Assembly (NCBI GenBank): GCA_937907425.1
Contig: CALCIE010000024.1
Span: 1 to 64,000 of the forward strand
Direction of reading: 5' to 3'
From: ZC4RG42 sp003242425
Lineage (GTDB): Bacteria > Pseudomonadota > Gammaproteobacteria > Burkholderiales > SG8-39
Length of the DNA: 64,000 nt
A program made the position numbers and the translations under genes. The notes beneath the pieces were generated by a model. That model made no database searches, was not told where the DNA came from, and worked only from the letters and a program-made list of their open reading frames with translations. This document shows, in pieces, positions 44,800 to 53,187 of this stretch (its first letter is position 1; each line of letters starts with the position of its first letter).

Positions 44800-45504
44800 T
44801 CATTGCGGAGCGGCCGCACGTTTCGCGCGCGGTCCGAAAATCGCCGTGCCGATGCGCACCATCGTGGAACCCGTCGCGACGGCGAGCTCGAAATCGTCGG
44901 ACATGCCCATCGACAGCGTGTCGAGCGGCAGTCCTTCGGCGCGCAACTGTGCCCGGATGCCTGCCAGCGTCTCGAAACGCCGGCGCGTCAGCGCCTGATC
45001 CGGGGTCGGCTCGGGGATGGTCATCAGCCCCCGCAGTGCAAGCCGCGGCAGCGCTGCCACCGCCTTGGCCAGTGCGACCGCCTCTTCCGGCGCGACGCCG
45101 CTCTTGCTCGCCTCGCCGCTCACGTTGACCTGTACGCAGACGTTCAGCGGTCCGCGCTCCGCCGGGCGTTGCGCCGACAGCCGTTCGGCGATCTTCAACC
45201 TGTCGACCGAGTGCACCCAGTCGAAGCTTTCGGCGACGGGGCGCGTCTTGTTGCTCTGGATCGGCCCGATGAAATGCCAGACGATCGGCAGATCGGCGAG
45301 TTCGCGCATCTTGCCGAGCGCCTCCTGCACATAGCTCTCGCCGAAGCCCCGCTGCCCGGCGGCGAAAGCTTCTCGTATCGCCTCGGCGCTCTGGCCTTTG
45401 CTCACCGCGACGAGAACTATGTCACGTGCATCCCGGCCGCAGGCCGCACAAGCGGCCTCGATGCGTGACTTCACAGCTTGCAGCCGATTTTTCGTTGTGT
45501 CCAT
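44800..45504 (-). CDS. YggS-family PLP homeostasis protein
   Basis: A 234-residue PLP-binding protein of the YggS/PROSC family, which keeps pyridoxal phosphate and amino acid pools in balance but has no known enzymatic activity. The PLP lysine is in LVAVSKGQSAEAIREAF near residue 35, with GESYVQEALGKM, WHFIGPIQSNKTR and MGMSDDFELAVATGSTMVRIGTAIFG. The ATG giving MDTTKNRLQ is used; a longer frame extends into the pilT promoter. It is divergent from pilT. Confidence 0.92.
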   Translation of the reverse strand: MDTTKNRLQAVKSRIEAACAACGRDARDIVLVAVSKGQSAEAIREAFAAGQRGFGESYVQEALGKMRELADLPIVWHFIGPIQSNKTRPVAESFDWVHSVDRLKIAERLSAQRPAERGPLNVCVQVNVSGEASKSGVAPEEAVALAKAVAALPRLALRGLMTIPEPTPDQALTRRRFETLAGIRAQLRAEGLPLDTLSMGMSDDFELAVATGSTMVRIGTAIFGPRAKRAAAPQ

Positions 45505-45563
45505 AATCGTTGCGCTTTGGACGCACTCATCCGGGCCGAGAGGCTTCGAGGATTGAAGATTAT

Positions 45564-46607
45564 ATGGACATCTCCGAACTGCTGGCATTCGCCGTCAAGA
45601 ACAAAGCCTCCGACCTCCATCTCTCCGCCGGCTTGCCGCCGATGATCCGTGTCAACGGCGACGTCAGGCGCATCAATCTGCCGCCGCTCGAGCACAAAGA
45701 CGTGCACGGCATGATCTACGACATCATGAACGATGCGCAGCGCAAGCAGTACGAGGAGAATCTGGAGTGCGACTTCTCCTTCGCCATCACCGGTCTCGCC
45801 CGCTTCCGCGTCAACGCCTTCGTGCAGCAGCGCGGCGCGGCGGCGGTGATGCGGACCATCCCCAGCAAGGTACTGTCGCTGGAGGAACTGGAAGCGCCGA
45901 AGATCTTCAAGGACATCGCCGAACAGCCCCGCGGCATCGTGCTGGTGACCGGCCCCACGGGTTCGGGCAAGTCGACCACGCTGGCGGCGATGATCAACCA
46001 CATCAACGAAAACCATTACGGCCACATCCTCACCATCGAGGACCCGATCGAATTCGTGCACGAATCGAAGAAGTGCCTCATCAACCAGCGCGAGGTGGGG
46101 CCGCATACGCTGTCCTTCTCCAACGCGCTGCGCAGCGCGTTGCGCGAGGACCCGGACGTGATCCTGGTGGGCGAGATGCGCGACCTCGAGACCATCCGGC
46201 TGGCGCTCACCGCCGCGGAAACCGGCCACCTGGTGTTCGGTACGCTGCACACCAGCTCGGCGGCGAAGACCATCGACCGGATCGTCGACGTCTTCCCCGC
46301 CGCGGAAAAGGAGATGGTGCGCGCGATGCTGTCGGAGAGCCTGCGTGCCGTGATTTCGCAGACTCTGCTCAAGCGCAAGGACGGTCAGGGCCGCGTCGCC
46401 GCGCACGAGATCATGATCGGCACGCCGGCGATCCGTAACCTCATCCGCGAGAACAAGGTCGCGCAGATGTATTCCGCGATCCAGACCGGCCAGCAGTACG
46501 GCATGCAGACGCTCGACCAGTGTCTGCAGGACCTCGTCCGCCGCAACGTCGTGAGCGTTGCTGAGGCGCGCATGAAGGCGGCGAACAAGGAAGCCTTCCT
46601 CGGCTGA
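45564..46607 (+). CDS. pilT: Type IV pilus retraction ATPase PilT
   Basis: PilT is the hexameric motor that disassembles pili and drives twitching. The 347-residue protein starts MDISELLAFAVKNKASDLHLSAG and has Walker A GPTGSGKSTT near residue 130, the Asp box TIEDPIEF, Walker B VILVGEMRDLETIRLALTAAETGHLVFGTLHT and the AIRNLIRE motif near 285 associated with retraction. It is divergent from yggS and 28 nt before pilU. Its regulators PilGHIJ/ChpA are encoded at 30018-39137. Confidence 0.96.
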   Translation: MDISELLAFAVKNKASDLHLSAGLPPMIRVNGDVRRINLPPLEHKDVHGMIYDIMNDAQRKQYEENLECDFSFAITGLARFRVNAFVQQRGAAAVMRTIPSKVLSLEELEAPKIFKDIAEQPRGIVLVTGPTGSGKSTTLAAMINHINENHYGHILTIEDPIEFVHESKKCLINQREVGPHTLSFSNALRSALREDPDVILVGEMRDLETIRLALTAAETGHLVFGTLHTSSAAKTIDRIVDVFPAAEKEMVRAMLSESLRAVISQTLLKRKDGQGRVAAHEIMIGTPAIRNLIRENKVAQMYSAIQTGQQYGMQTLDQCLQDLVRRNVVSVAEARMKAANKEAFLG

Positions 46608-46635
46608 ATCCGCGGCGCATTCAAGGAGCGACATC

Positions 46636-47775
46636 ATGGAACGCGAACAGGCGACCAAATTCATCCACGAGCTGCTGCGCCTGATGGTGAACAAGAATGC
46701 CTCCGACCTGTTCATCAGCGTCGGCTTTCCGCCCGCCATCAAGATCGACGGCCGCCTGACGCCGGTGTCGCAACAGCCGCTGTCGCCGCAGCACACCGCG
46801 GAACTGGTGCGGGCGATCATGAACGACCGCCAGGCCGCGGAGTTCGAGGCCACCAAGGAATGCCAGTTCGCCATCAGCCCGGGCGGCATCGGACGCTTCC
46901 GCGTCAGCGCCTTCGTGCAACAGGGCCACGTCGGCATGGTGCTGCGGACCATCAACTCCGAAATCCCGACCATCGAACAGCTCGGTCTGCCGCCGGTGCT
47001 CAAGGACCTGGCGATGTCCAAGCGCGGGCTGGTGATCATGGTCGGCGCCACGGGCTCGGGCAAATCGACCACGCTGGCGGCGATGATCGGCCACCGCAAC
47101 GAGAACTCCTACGGCCACATCATCACCATCGAGGACCCGATCGAATACGTCCACCCGCACAAGAACTGCCTTATCACCCAGCGTGAGGTGGGCGTGGACA
47201 CCGACTCGTGGGAAACGGCGCTGAAGAACGCCCTGCGGCAGGCGCCGGACGTCATCCTCATGGGCGAGATCCGTGACCGCGAAACCATGGATTACGCGAT
47301 CGCCTTCGCCGAGACCGGCCATCTCTGCATGGCCACGCTGCATGCCAACAACGCCAACCAGGCGCTCGACCGCATCATCAACTTCTTCCCCGAGGAACGG
47401 CGGCAGCAGCTGCTGATGGATCTGTCGCTCAACCTGCGCGGCATGGTTTCGCAGCGCCTCATTCCCTTGAAGGACCGCAAGGGCCGCGTCGCCGCCGTGG
47501 AAGTGCTGCTCAACTCGCCGCTCATCGCCGACCTCATCTTCAAGGGCGAGGTGCACGAGATCAAGGAAGTGATGAAGCGCTCGCGCGAGCTCGGCATGCA
47601 GACCTTCGACCAGCATCTGTTCGAGCTCTACGACAACGGCCTCATCAGCTACGAGGACGCGCTACGCAACGCCGACTCGGTGAACGACCTGCGCCTGCAG
47701 ATCAAGCTGCACTCCAAGGAGGCGCAGAACCGCGACATCACCAAGGGCATCGAGCACCTGGACATCGTCAAATAG
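46636..47775 (+). CDS. pilU: PilT-like accessory retraction ATPase PilU
   Basis: PilU is a PilT paralogue that helps PilT retract pili under load. The 379-residue protein has NASDLFISVGFPPAIKIDG, Walker A GATGSGKSTT near residue 138, TIEDPIEYVHPHKNC and VILMGEIRDRETMDYAIAFAETGHLCMATLH. A longer C-terminal tail than PilT (to LDIVK) is typical of PilU. AAGGAG precedes the ATG. A terminator follows. Confidence 0.95.
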   Translation: MEREQATKFIHELLRLMVNKNASDLFISVGFPPAIKIDGRLTPVSQQPLSPQHTAELVRAIMNDRQAAEFEATKECQFAISPGGIGRFRVSAFVQQGHVGMVLRTINSEIPTIEQLGLPPVLKDLAMSKRGLVIMVGATGSGKSTTLAAMIGHRNENSYGHIITIEDPIEYVHPHKNCLITQREVGVDTDSWETALKNALRQAPDVILMGEIRDRETMDYAIAFAETGHLCMATLHANNANQALDRIINFFPEERRQQLLMDLSLNLRGMVSQRLIPLKDRKGRVAAVEVLLNSPLIADLIFKGEVHEIKEVMKRSRELGMQTFDQHLFELYDNGLISYEDALRNADSVNDLRLQIKLHSKEAQNRDITKGIEHLDIVK

Positions 47776-47795
47776 CGCGAGGTTTTTCCCCGACG

Positions 47796-47819
47796 AAGGC
47801 CGGAATCGCCGGCCTTTTT
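47796..47819 (+). terminator. Intrinsic terminator after pilU
   Basis: A 6-bp stem (GGCCGG and CCGGCC around AATCG), extended by two A-T pairs, is followed by TTTTT. It ends at the last base of the convergent methyltransferase gene, so it separates the two converging transcripts, mainly for the plus strand. Confidence 0.75.
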
Positions 47820-48988
47820 CATTTGGCCTCGCTTGCGGTGGCGGTTCTGCGCATCGGACCGGTGACGATCCTGTATTCGTACAGGCGGCATTCCAGCGCG
47901 CCGTTGTAGAGCGGGATGCGCCGGCTGGTCTTGAGGCCGATGCGTTTGGGCAGTTGCGTGTCCGCGCTGAAGAAATAGCAGCGCCACCCGGCCCAGCGCG
48001 CCTTCAGCGCATCGCCCAGGCGCGGATAGAAGTCCTCCAGCATCGCGCTTTCGCCCAGCCGTTTGCCGTAGGGCGGGTTGGCGACCATGACGCCTTCCGC
48101 GGCCGGCGGCGGCAGTTCCAGCACGTTCGCCTGCTTGAGCTGCACCGCATGATCGAGCTCCGCCGCGGCGAGCGTCGCGCGCGCGAGCTTGAGCGCATCG
48201 CCGTAGAGGTCGGCGCCGTAGATCGGCACCGGCAGTTCGCTGCGCGCGCGCGAAAGCGTCTCGGTGCGCACCGCTGTCCAGAGCACGGAATCGAAAGTGT
48301 GCAGGCGCTCGAAACCGAATCGGCGCCGATGGCCGGGGGCGAGCCCCAGTGCGATCTGCGCCGCTTCCACGAGCAGCGTGCCCGAGCCGCACATGGGATC
48401 GAGGAAGGGCAAGTCGGCCCGCCAGCCGGTGAGCATCACGATGCCGGCGGCGAGGTTCTCCTTCAGCGGCGCCTCCCCCGTGTCGCGGCGGTAGCCGCGC
48501 TTGTAGAGCGGCTCGCCGGAGGTATCCAGGTACAGGGTGCAGCGGCGTTCGTCGAGGAAGACGGCGACGCGTACCGCCGGGTTGCGCGTATCGACATCGG
48601 GCCGCCGTCCTTTTTCGTCGCGGAAACGGTCGCAGACCGCGTCTTTCACCCGCAGCGTGGCGAAGTCGAGACTGCGCAGCGGCGAGCGGATGGCGGCGAG
48701 ATCGACGCGGATGCTGTGCCGCACGTCGAACAGCGTGTGCCAGGGCACTTCGCGTGCGAGCGCATAGACGTCGTGCTCGTTGCGGTAGTCGGCTTGCGCG
48801 ATGCGCCACAGCACCCGCGTCGCGACGCGGCTTTCCAGGTTGGCGCGGTAGGCCGCGCGCCAGTCGCCGCTGAAGGCCACGCCGCCGCCGGTAGTGGCGA
48901 TGTCGCTTGCGCCGACGGCGGCGAGCTCGTCGGCGAGCAGGGGTTCGAGCCCGCGCGGACAGGTGGCGAAGAAGTGCAGCAGGGCCAT
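47819..48988 (-). CDS. THUMP-domain RNA methyltransferase (RlmL N-terminal type)
   Basis: A 389-residue class I SAM methyltransferase. An N-terminal ferredoxin-like/THUMP region (to about residue 160) precedes the catalytic domain with FLDPMCGSGTLLVEAA near residue 195 and the base-flipping NPPYGKRL motif near 306, which marks N2-guanine methylation. It matches the RlmL half of E. coli RlmKL (23S rRNA m2G2445); the RlmK half is absent, as in many betaproteobacteria. Exact target is inferred. Confidence 0.88.
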   Translation of the reverse strand: MALLHFFATCPRGLEPLLADELAAVGASDIATTGGGVAFSGDWRAAYRANLESRVATRVLWRIAQADYRNEHDVYALAREVPWHTLFDVRHSIRVDLAAIRSPLRSLDFATLRVKDAVCDRFRDEKGRRPDVDTRNPAVRVAVFLDERRCTLYLDTSGEPLYKRGYRRDTGEAPLKENLAAGIVMLTGWRADLPFLDPMCGSGTLLVEAAQIALGLAPGHRRRFGFERLHTFDSVLWTAVRTETLSRARSELPVPIYGADLYGDALKLARATLAAAELDHAVQLKQANVLELPPPAAEGVMVANPPYGKRLGESAMLEDFYPRLGDALKARWAGWRCYFFSADTQLPKRIGLKTSRRIPLYNGALECRLYEYRIVTGPMRRTATASEAK

Positions 48989-49032
48989 GAAGGGACGGCG
49001 CGAAAGGCCGCCAAGCCTAGCATGGCTGCACG

Positions 49033-49055
49033 AAAAAGGCCGCCCTGCGGCGGCC
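49033..49055 (-). terminator. Intrinsic terminator after the first PEP-CTERM gene
   Basis: On the minus strand a 7-bp stem (GGCCGCC and GGCGGCC around four bases) is followed by TTTTT. It lies 20 nt after the stop of the PEP-CTERM gene at 49076-49858 and before the methyltransferase start. Confidence 0.8.
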
Positions 49056-49075
49056 TTGTCATGCGCGGGCGGGCC

Positions 49076-49858
49076 TTACTTCATCCGGCGGCGGGAAAAG
49101 CCCAGCGCGCCGAGGCTGATGCCGAGCAGGCCCAGCAGCCCCGGTTCGGGAATCTGCCGCGCGGTGATGGTGAAGAAGGTCATCAGCGTGCTGACCTGGT
49201 TCTCGGGCGTGATGAAGCCGATGCAGCCCGGACCGGCGCCCACCGCCGCGCAGGCCTGGTCGCTCAAGGGCCCCAGCCCGACGGCGTTGATGGTGACGGT
49301 GTACTCGTAGTCGTCGATGATGAAGCTGACGGGAGCCAGCTCACCCGGATTGTTCAGCACGAAGATGTCCGGGCAGCCGTTCGCGACAGGGCTGCCGTCC
49401 GCGCAGATGCCGCCCGCCGGCGCGTTCGGAGTTTCCAGGAAGGAAATGTCGAACTCCAGCGTCGGGGCGTCGAATGCCGCACCGGGCGGCACGATCGGCT
49501 GCAGACGCAGCGCGTCCCTCAGCGTCGCGCTGGTGAGCGAAATGCCCAGCGCGATCTCGAAGTTGTTGTGCGTGAGCGGTACGCCCTGCTGCGGCGCGCC
49601 GTTGGTGAAGATGATGCCGCTCACCGGACTGTCGGCGACCAGGCTGCTGGTGTTGTTCGTTCCCCAGGTGAGGGTGGTCGGCAGACCGAGGATCGAGCCC
49701 GAATTGCCGCTCGGCGTGATGGTGCCCTCCCCGGTGAACGAGGACCAGCCCGCCTCGTTGGTGTAAGCCCATTGAGTGATCAGCACCGCGTGGGCGGTAC
49801 CGATGGACAACGCACCCGCTGTCAGCGCGGCTGCCGCGTGTCTTAGCAGTCGTTTCAT
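49076..49858 (-). CDS. PEP-CTERM sorting domain protein, THxN type (first copy)
   Basis: A 260-residue exported protein. A signal peptide ends near GTAHA, and the C-terminus is a PEP-CTERM anchor: IPEPGLLGLLGISLGAL then SRRR. Exosortase normally cleaves this tail and releases the protein to the exterior, often linked to exopolysaccharide. The motif LTHNNF near residue 104 marks the THxN subfamily. Four cysteines in the second half could form disulfides. GGAGGA precedes the ATG. A close paralogue lies just upstream (50115-50915). No exosortase gene is in the window. Function is unknown. Confidence 0.88.
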   Translation of the reverse strand: MKRLLRHAAAALTAGALSIGTAHAVLITQWAYTNEAGWSSFTGEGTITPSGNSGSILGLPTTLTWGTNNTSSLVADSPVSGIIFTNGAPQQGVPLTHNNFEIALGISLTSATLRDALRLQPIVPPGAAFDAPTLEFDISFLETPNAPAGGICADGSPVANGCPDIFVLNNPGELAPVSFIIDDYEYTVTINAVGLGPLSDQACAAVGAGPGCIGFITPENQVSTLMTFFTITARQIPEPGLLGLLGISLGALGFSRRRMK

Positions 49859-49936
49859 CCCATCCTCCAATAAACGCGGCGCGAACCTTCGAATCCCCCC
49901 ATGAGACCCGGTCCCGTCGCTGCTTGCCCGAACGAT

Positions 49937-49952
49937 TGCAGCGGCCGTGCCA
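49937..49952 (-). promoter_or_regulatory. Sigma-54 promoter of the first PEP-CTERM gene
   Basis: On the minus strand TGGCACGGCCGCTGCA matches TGGCACG-N4-TTGCW at every defined position but one. The predicted start is near 49926, leaving a 68-nt leader. The same -24/-12 layout with a related spacer occurs before the second copy. Confidence 0.75.
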
Positions 49953-50069
49953 GTACGAGAAAGCGTCGGGATGTCATGGATTTACGTCACTTTCAGAACC
50001 CGCGGCGGGCGCAAACGTCGGTGCTTTGCGACGCCGCTGTAAAGAACGCTGACGAGTGCAACGCCAATG

Positions 50070-50091
50070 AAAAAGCCGCCCGAAGGCGGCT
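50070..50091 (-). terminator. Intrinsic terminator after the second PEP-CTERM gene
   Basis: On the minus strand a 7-bp stem (AGCCGCC and GGCGGCT around TTCG, a stable tetraloop) is followed by TTTT. It lies 23 nt after the stop at 50115 and shows that the two PEP-CTERM genes are separate transcription units. Confidence 0.8.
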
Positions 50092-50114
50092 TTGCGGGAT
50101 CGCAGAAGAGACGC

Positions 50115-50915
50115 TCAACGGCGGCGCCGGCGGGTAAGTCCCAGACCGGTGAGCGCGATGCCGAGCAGGCCGAGCACATGCGGCTCGGGAATGGCCACCT
50201 CGACCCGGATCGAGAAGAAGGTGGTGAAGATGCTCTGCGTGTTCTCCGGCGTGAGGAAGCCCAGGCAGCCGGGCCCTTCGCCCACCGCCGCGCAGGCCTC
50301 GTCGGTGAGGAATTCCAGACCCGTCGGGGTTACGATGACCTCGTATTCGAAACCGTCGAAATTGAAGGTGATGTCGGTGTCGAGTATTTCCGGATTGGCG
50401 AGCACGAAGATGTCCTGGCAGCCGTTGGTGTTCTCGCCGCTGCCCGCCATGCCGCCGCCCAGGCAGTTGCCGCCGGCCGGGAAGTTTTCGGTCTCGATGA
50501 ACAAGATGTCGAACAACAGCGTGGGCAGCTCGATGGTCGGGCCGCCGCCGCTCGGCGTGAGCGTCAGAACGCTCGCCAGCGTGGCGGTGTCGAGCGACAC
50601 GCCCAGTGCGATGGGGAAATTGTTATGTGTCAGCGCCACACCCGGCTGGGGCGCGCCATTGGTCTGGATGGTGCCGCTCACCGGACTGCCGGCGACCAGG
50701 CTGCTGTTGTTGTTCGGTCCCCAGTTGAGCGTGGTCGGGAGGTTCAGGATATCGCCGGAATCGCCGCTCGGCGTCACCTGGGCTGCGGGCGCGAAGGCCG
50801 CAAAACCGGCTTCGTTCGTGTAATCCCAGAAATCGATCGGCTGGGCGTGAGCGATGCCTACAGACAAGGCGCCGACCGACAGCACCGCCGCCAACTGCTT
50901 CATTGCGCGCTTCAT
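50115..50915 (-). CDS. PEP-CTERM sorting domain protein, THxN type (second copy)
   Basis: A 266-residue paralogue of the gene at 49076-49858. Shared blocks include TPSG(N/D)SG, LPTTL-W, SSLVA-SPVSG, TNGAP and LTHNNF near residue 105, then an ACAAVG-GPGC cysteine pair. The signal peptide ends near GIAHA, and the tail is IPEPHVLGLLGIALTGL then TRRRRR. Two extra cysteines in a central insertion differ from the first copy. The ATG with GGAGGA is chosen to match the paralogue, though an ATG four codons upstream exists. It has its own promoter and terminator. Confidence 0.88.
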   Translation of the reverse strand: MKRAMKQLAAVLSVGALSVGIAHAQPIDFWDYTNEAGFAAFAPAAQVTPSGDSGDILNLPTTLNWGPNNNSSLVAGSPVSGTIQTNGAPQPGVALTHNNFPIALGVSLDTATLASVLTLTPSGGGPTIELPTLLFDILFIETENFPAGGNCLGGGMAGSGENTNGCQDIFVLANPEILDTDITFNFDGFEYEVIVTPTGLEFLTDEACAAVGEGPGCLGFLTPENTQSIFTTFFSIRVEVAIPEPHVLGLLGIALTGLGLTRRRRR

Positions 50916-50980
50916 CCCGTCCTCCATGTGATCCGTGCTGCCGGTCTCCCCAGGAAACCTCGGCGCGTTGTCTGCCGCGT

Positions 50981-50996
50981 TGCACCGGCCATGCCG
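50981..50996 (-). promoter_or_regulatory. Sigma-54 promoter of the second PEP-CTERM gene
   Basis: On the minus strand CGGCATGGCCGGTGCA keeps the essential GG and GC with exact spacing. It shares 13 of 16 bases with the promoter of the first copy, including the spacer GGCCG. The predicted start is near 50970, leaving a 55-nt leader. The -24 element is weaker than in the first copy. Confidence 0.6.
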
Positions 50997-51090
50997 AGCG
51001 CAACAAAACGTGAATTAACCGGGGCTTAATGGCGATCCGGGAGCTTGCGCGAGCCTCAGCGTAAAGGCGGCCGACGGCCAAATCCTTGTT

Positions 51091-51504
51091 TTAAAAGGGC
51101 TTGACTACGACAAGCAGGACGATGGCCAAAAGCAGCAGGACGGGAAACTCGTTGAACCAGCGGTACCAGACATGGCTGCGGCGATTGCGGTCCTCGCGGA
51201 AGGCGCGCAGCAGCCGTCCGCACCACAGGTGATAGCCGATCAGCACCAGCACCAGCGCGAGCTTGGCGTGCAGCCAGCCGCCGGCGAAACCGTAGCCGAG
51301 CCACAACCACAGGCCGAAGGCCACGGCGAGCACCGCGCTCGGCGTCATGATGCCGTAGTAGAGCTTGCGCTCCATCACTTTGAAGCGTTCGATGCCCACC
51401 TGGTCCTCCGCCATGGCGTGATAGACGAACAGCCGCGGCAGATAGAACAGCCCGGCGAACCAGGTCACGACGAAGACGATGTGCAGGGCCTTGATCCAGA
51501 GCAC
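51091..51504 (-). CDS. hemJ: HemJ-type protoporphyrinogen oxidase
   Basis: HemJ oxidises protoporphyrinogen IX to protoporphyrin IX in heme synthesis and is common in bacteria without HemG or HemY. The 137-residue membrane protein has four hydrophobic helices and the family blocks LWIKALHIVFVVTWFAGLFYLPRLFVYH and the VMERKLYYGIMTPSAVLAV block near residue 43; conserved histidines in HIVFV and HAKLALV may bind heme. The start is GTG with a perfect AAGGAGG. It ends the nine-gene run. Confidence 0.9.
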   Translation of the reverse strand: MLWIKALHIVFVVTWFAGLFYLPRLFVYHAMAEDQVGIERFKVMERKLYYGIMTPSAVLAVAFGLWLWLGYGFAGGWLHAKLALVLVLIGYHLWCGRLLRAFREDRNRRSHVWYRWFNEFPVLLLLAIVLLVVVKPF

Positions 51505-51514
51505 AGGTGCCTCC

Positions 51515-52276
51515 TTATTTCAGCAAGCGGCGGCGGAACAGACGCAGCGCGATCCAGAACCCGGCCGCAGCGTACGCCAGCAGGGCGAGCACGTGCCACA
51601 GCGCATGCGCAGGCCATTCGCCGAACAGCAGCGGCCGGATCAGTTGCGTCGCGTGCGCAAGCGGCAGGACTTGGCTGAACCAGCGCACGACCTCGGGCAG
51701 CGCATCCATGGGGTAGAACACGCCGCAGAGCATCGCCATGGGCGTGATAAACAGCGTGAAGTAGTACATGAAGAAATCGTAGGAGGGCGAAACCGCGGTG
51801 ACGGCCAAACCGAGCGCCGCGAAAGCCAGTCCGATCACCGGAATCACGACCAGTGCCACGAGCGACAACGGCGAGGTGGAGAGTCCCAGCACCCATACCA
51901 CCAGCATGATCGCCAGGCCCGAGAGAAAGCTCTTGCTCGCTGCCCACACCAGTTCGCCGAGCACCACGTCCTCCAGCGTGAGCGGCGCGTTGAGGATCGC
52001 GTCCCAGGTCTTCTGGACGTGCATGCGCGAGAAAGCCGAATAGAGCGACTCGAAAGTCGCGCTGTTCGCGGTCGAGAAACAGACCGTGCCGGCCGCGAGG
52101 AAAGCGATGTAGGGCACGCCGGCGATTTCCGGCAGGAAGGCACCCAGGCCGTAGCCGAGACCCAGCATGTAGATCATGGGATCGGCCAGATTGCCCAGCA
52201 TCGAAGGCAGCGCGAGCTTGCGCCACACCAGGAAGTTGCGGCGCCATACCGGTATGAAACGCAGGCCCGGTCGCAT
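51515..52276 (-). CDS. ABC-2 type transporter permease (NodJ-like)
   Basis: A 253-residue inner membrane protein with six predicted membrane segments and the ABC-2 permease pattern (YMLGLGYGLG, FLAAGTVCFSTANSATFES, ending in RLFRRRLLK). It resembles NodJ-type export permeases. The ATG shares its A with the stop of the ATP-binding gene (TGATG), so the two proteins should form one exporter. Substrate is unknown; drug or lipid-linked molecules are possibilities for this family. Confidence 0.85.
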   Translation of the reverse strand: MRPGLRFIPVWRRNFLVWRKLALPSMLGNLADPMIYMLGLGYGLGAFLPEIAGVPYIAFLAAGTVCFSTANSATFESLYSAFSRMHVQKTWDAILNAPLTLEDVVLGELVWAASKSFLSGLAIMLVVWVLGLSTSPLSLVALVVIPVIGLAFAALGLAVTAVSPSYDFFMYYFTLFITPMAMLCGVFYPMDALPEVVRWFSQVLPLAHATQLIRPLLFGEWPAHALWHVLALLAYAAAGFWIALRLFRRRLLK

Positions 52277-53187
52277 CAGTCGCGCAACTCCCGTCCGGTG
52301 AGCTTGAGGAACACGTCCTCGAGGTTCGCCTGACGATGCAGGTAGGCGAGCGCGGGACGCGCCTCCAGTTCGGCGATCAGCGGCCGCGCATCGCGCGTGT
52401 AGCAGTAGAAACTCTCGCCGCTGCGCTCGATGCGTTCGCAATGACGCGCGCCGACGTCCTTCGCCCAGGCGTCCACACCTTCGCCGTGCACTTCCACCAC
52501 ATGCGGCTCCGTATAACGCTCGATCAGCGCGCGCGGACTGCCCTCGGCGATGATGCGGCCGTGATCCATGATCACCAGCCGGTTGCACAGCCGCTCGGCC
52601 TCTTCCATGAAATGGGTGGTGAGCAGAATGGTCTTGCCCTGCGTGCGCAACTGCCGCAGCCGTTCCCAGATGACGTGGCGCGCCTGTGGATCGAGGCCGG
52701 TGGTCGGCTCGTCCATGATGACGAGCTGCGGATCGTTGATCAGCGCGCGCGCGAGCGTGAGGCGCCGCTTCATGCCGCCCGAGAGCGTCTGGATGGGCGT
52801 GTCGCCGCGCGCGCCCAGTCCCGCGAACTCCAGCAAGGCGGGAATGCGGGCGCGGATCGTCGCCTCCGGCAGGCCGAAATAACGTCCGTAGACGAGCAGG
52901 TTCTCGGTGACGGTGAAATCCGGATCGAGGTTGTCGAACTGCGGCACCACGCCCACGGCGTGCCGTGCCTCGCGCGCCTGGCGCGGCACATCGAAGCCCA
53001 TCAGTTCGATGCTGCCCGAGTCGGGTGCGATGAGGCCCAGGCAGAGCTTGAGCGTGGTGGTCTTGCCGGCGCCGTTCGGCCCCAGCAGGCCGAAGCATTC
53101 GCCGGGCCGGATGTCCAGGTCGACCCCGTCGACGACGCAGCGCGTCCCGTAGGACTTGCGCAACCCGCGCACCCTCAGGACGGCCAT
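52276..53187 (-). CDS. ABC transporter ATP-binding protein (NodI-like)
   Basis: A 303-residue ATPase with Walker A GPNGAGKTTT near residue 36, Q-loop VVPQFDN, signature LSGGMKRR near 136, Walker B LVIMDEPTTGLD near 155 and the H-loop TTHFMEEAERL. The C-terminal 80 residues follow the DrrA/NodI pattern. It partners the permease at 51515-52276. Its start overlaps the end of the hydrolase gene by 13 nt. Confidence 0.9.
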   Translation of the reverse strand: MAVLRVRGLRKSYGTRCVVDGVDLDIRPGECFGLLGPNGAGKTTTLKLCLGLIAPDSGSIELMGFDVPRQAREARHAVGVVPQFDNLDPDFTVTENLLVYGRYFGLPEATIRARIPALLEFAGLGARGDTPIQTLSGGMKRRLTLARALINDPQLVIMDEPTTGLDPQARHVIWERLRQLRTQGKTILLTTHFMEEAERLCNRLVIMDHGRIIAEGSPRALIERYTEPHVVEVHGEGVDAWAKDVGARHCERIERSGESFYCYTRDARPLIAELEARPALAYLHRQANLEDVFLKLTGRELRD

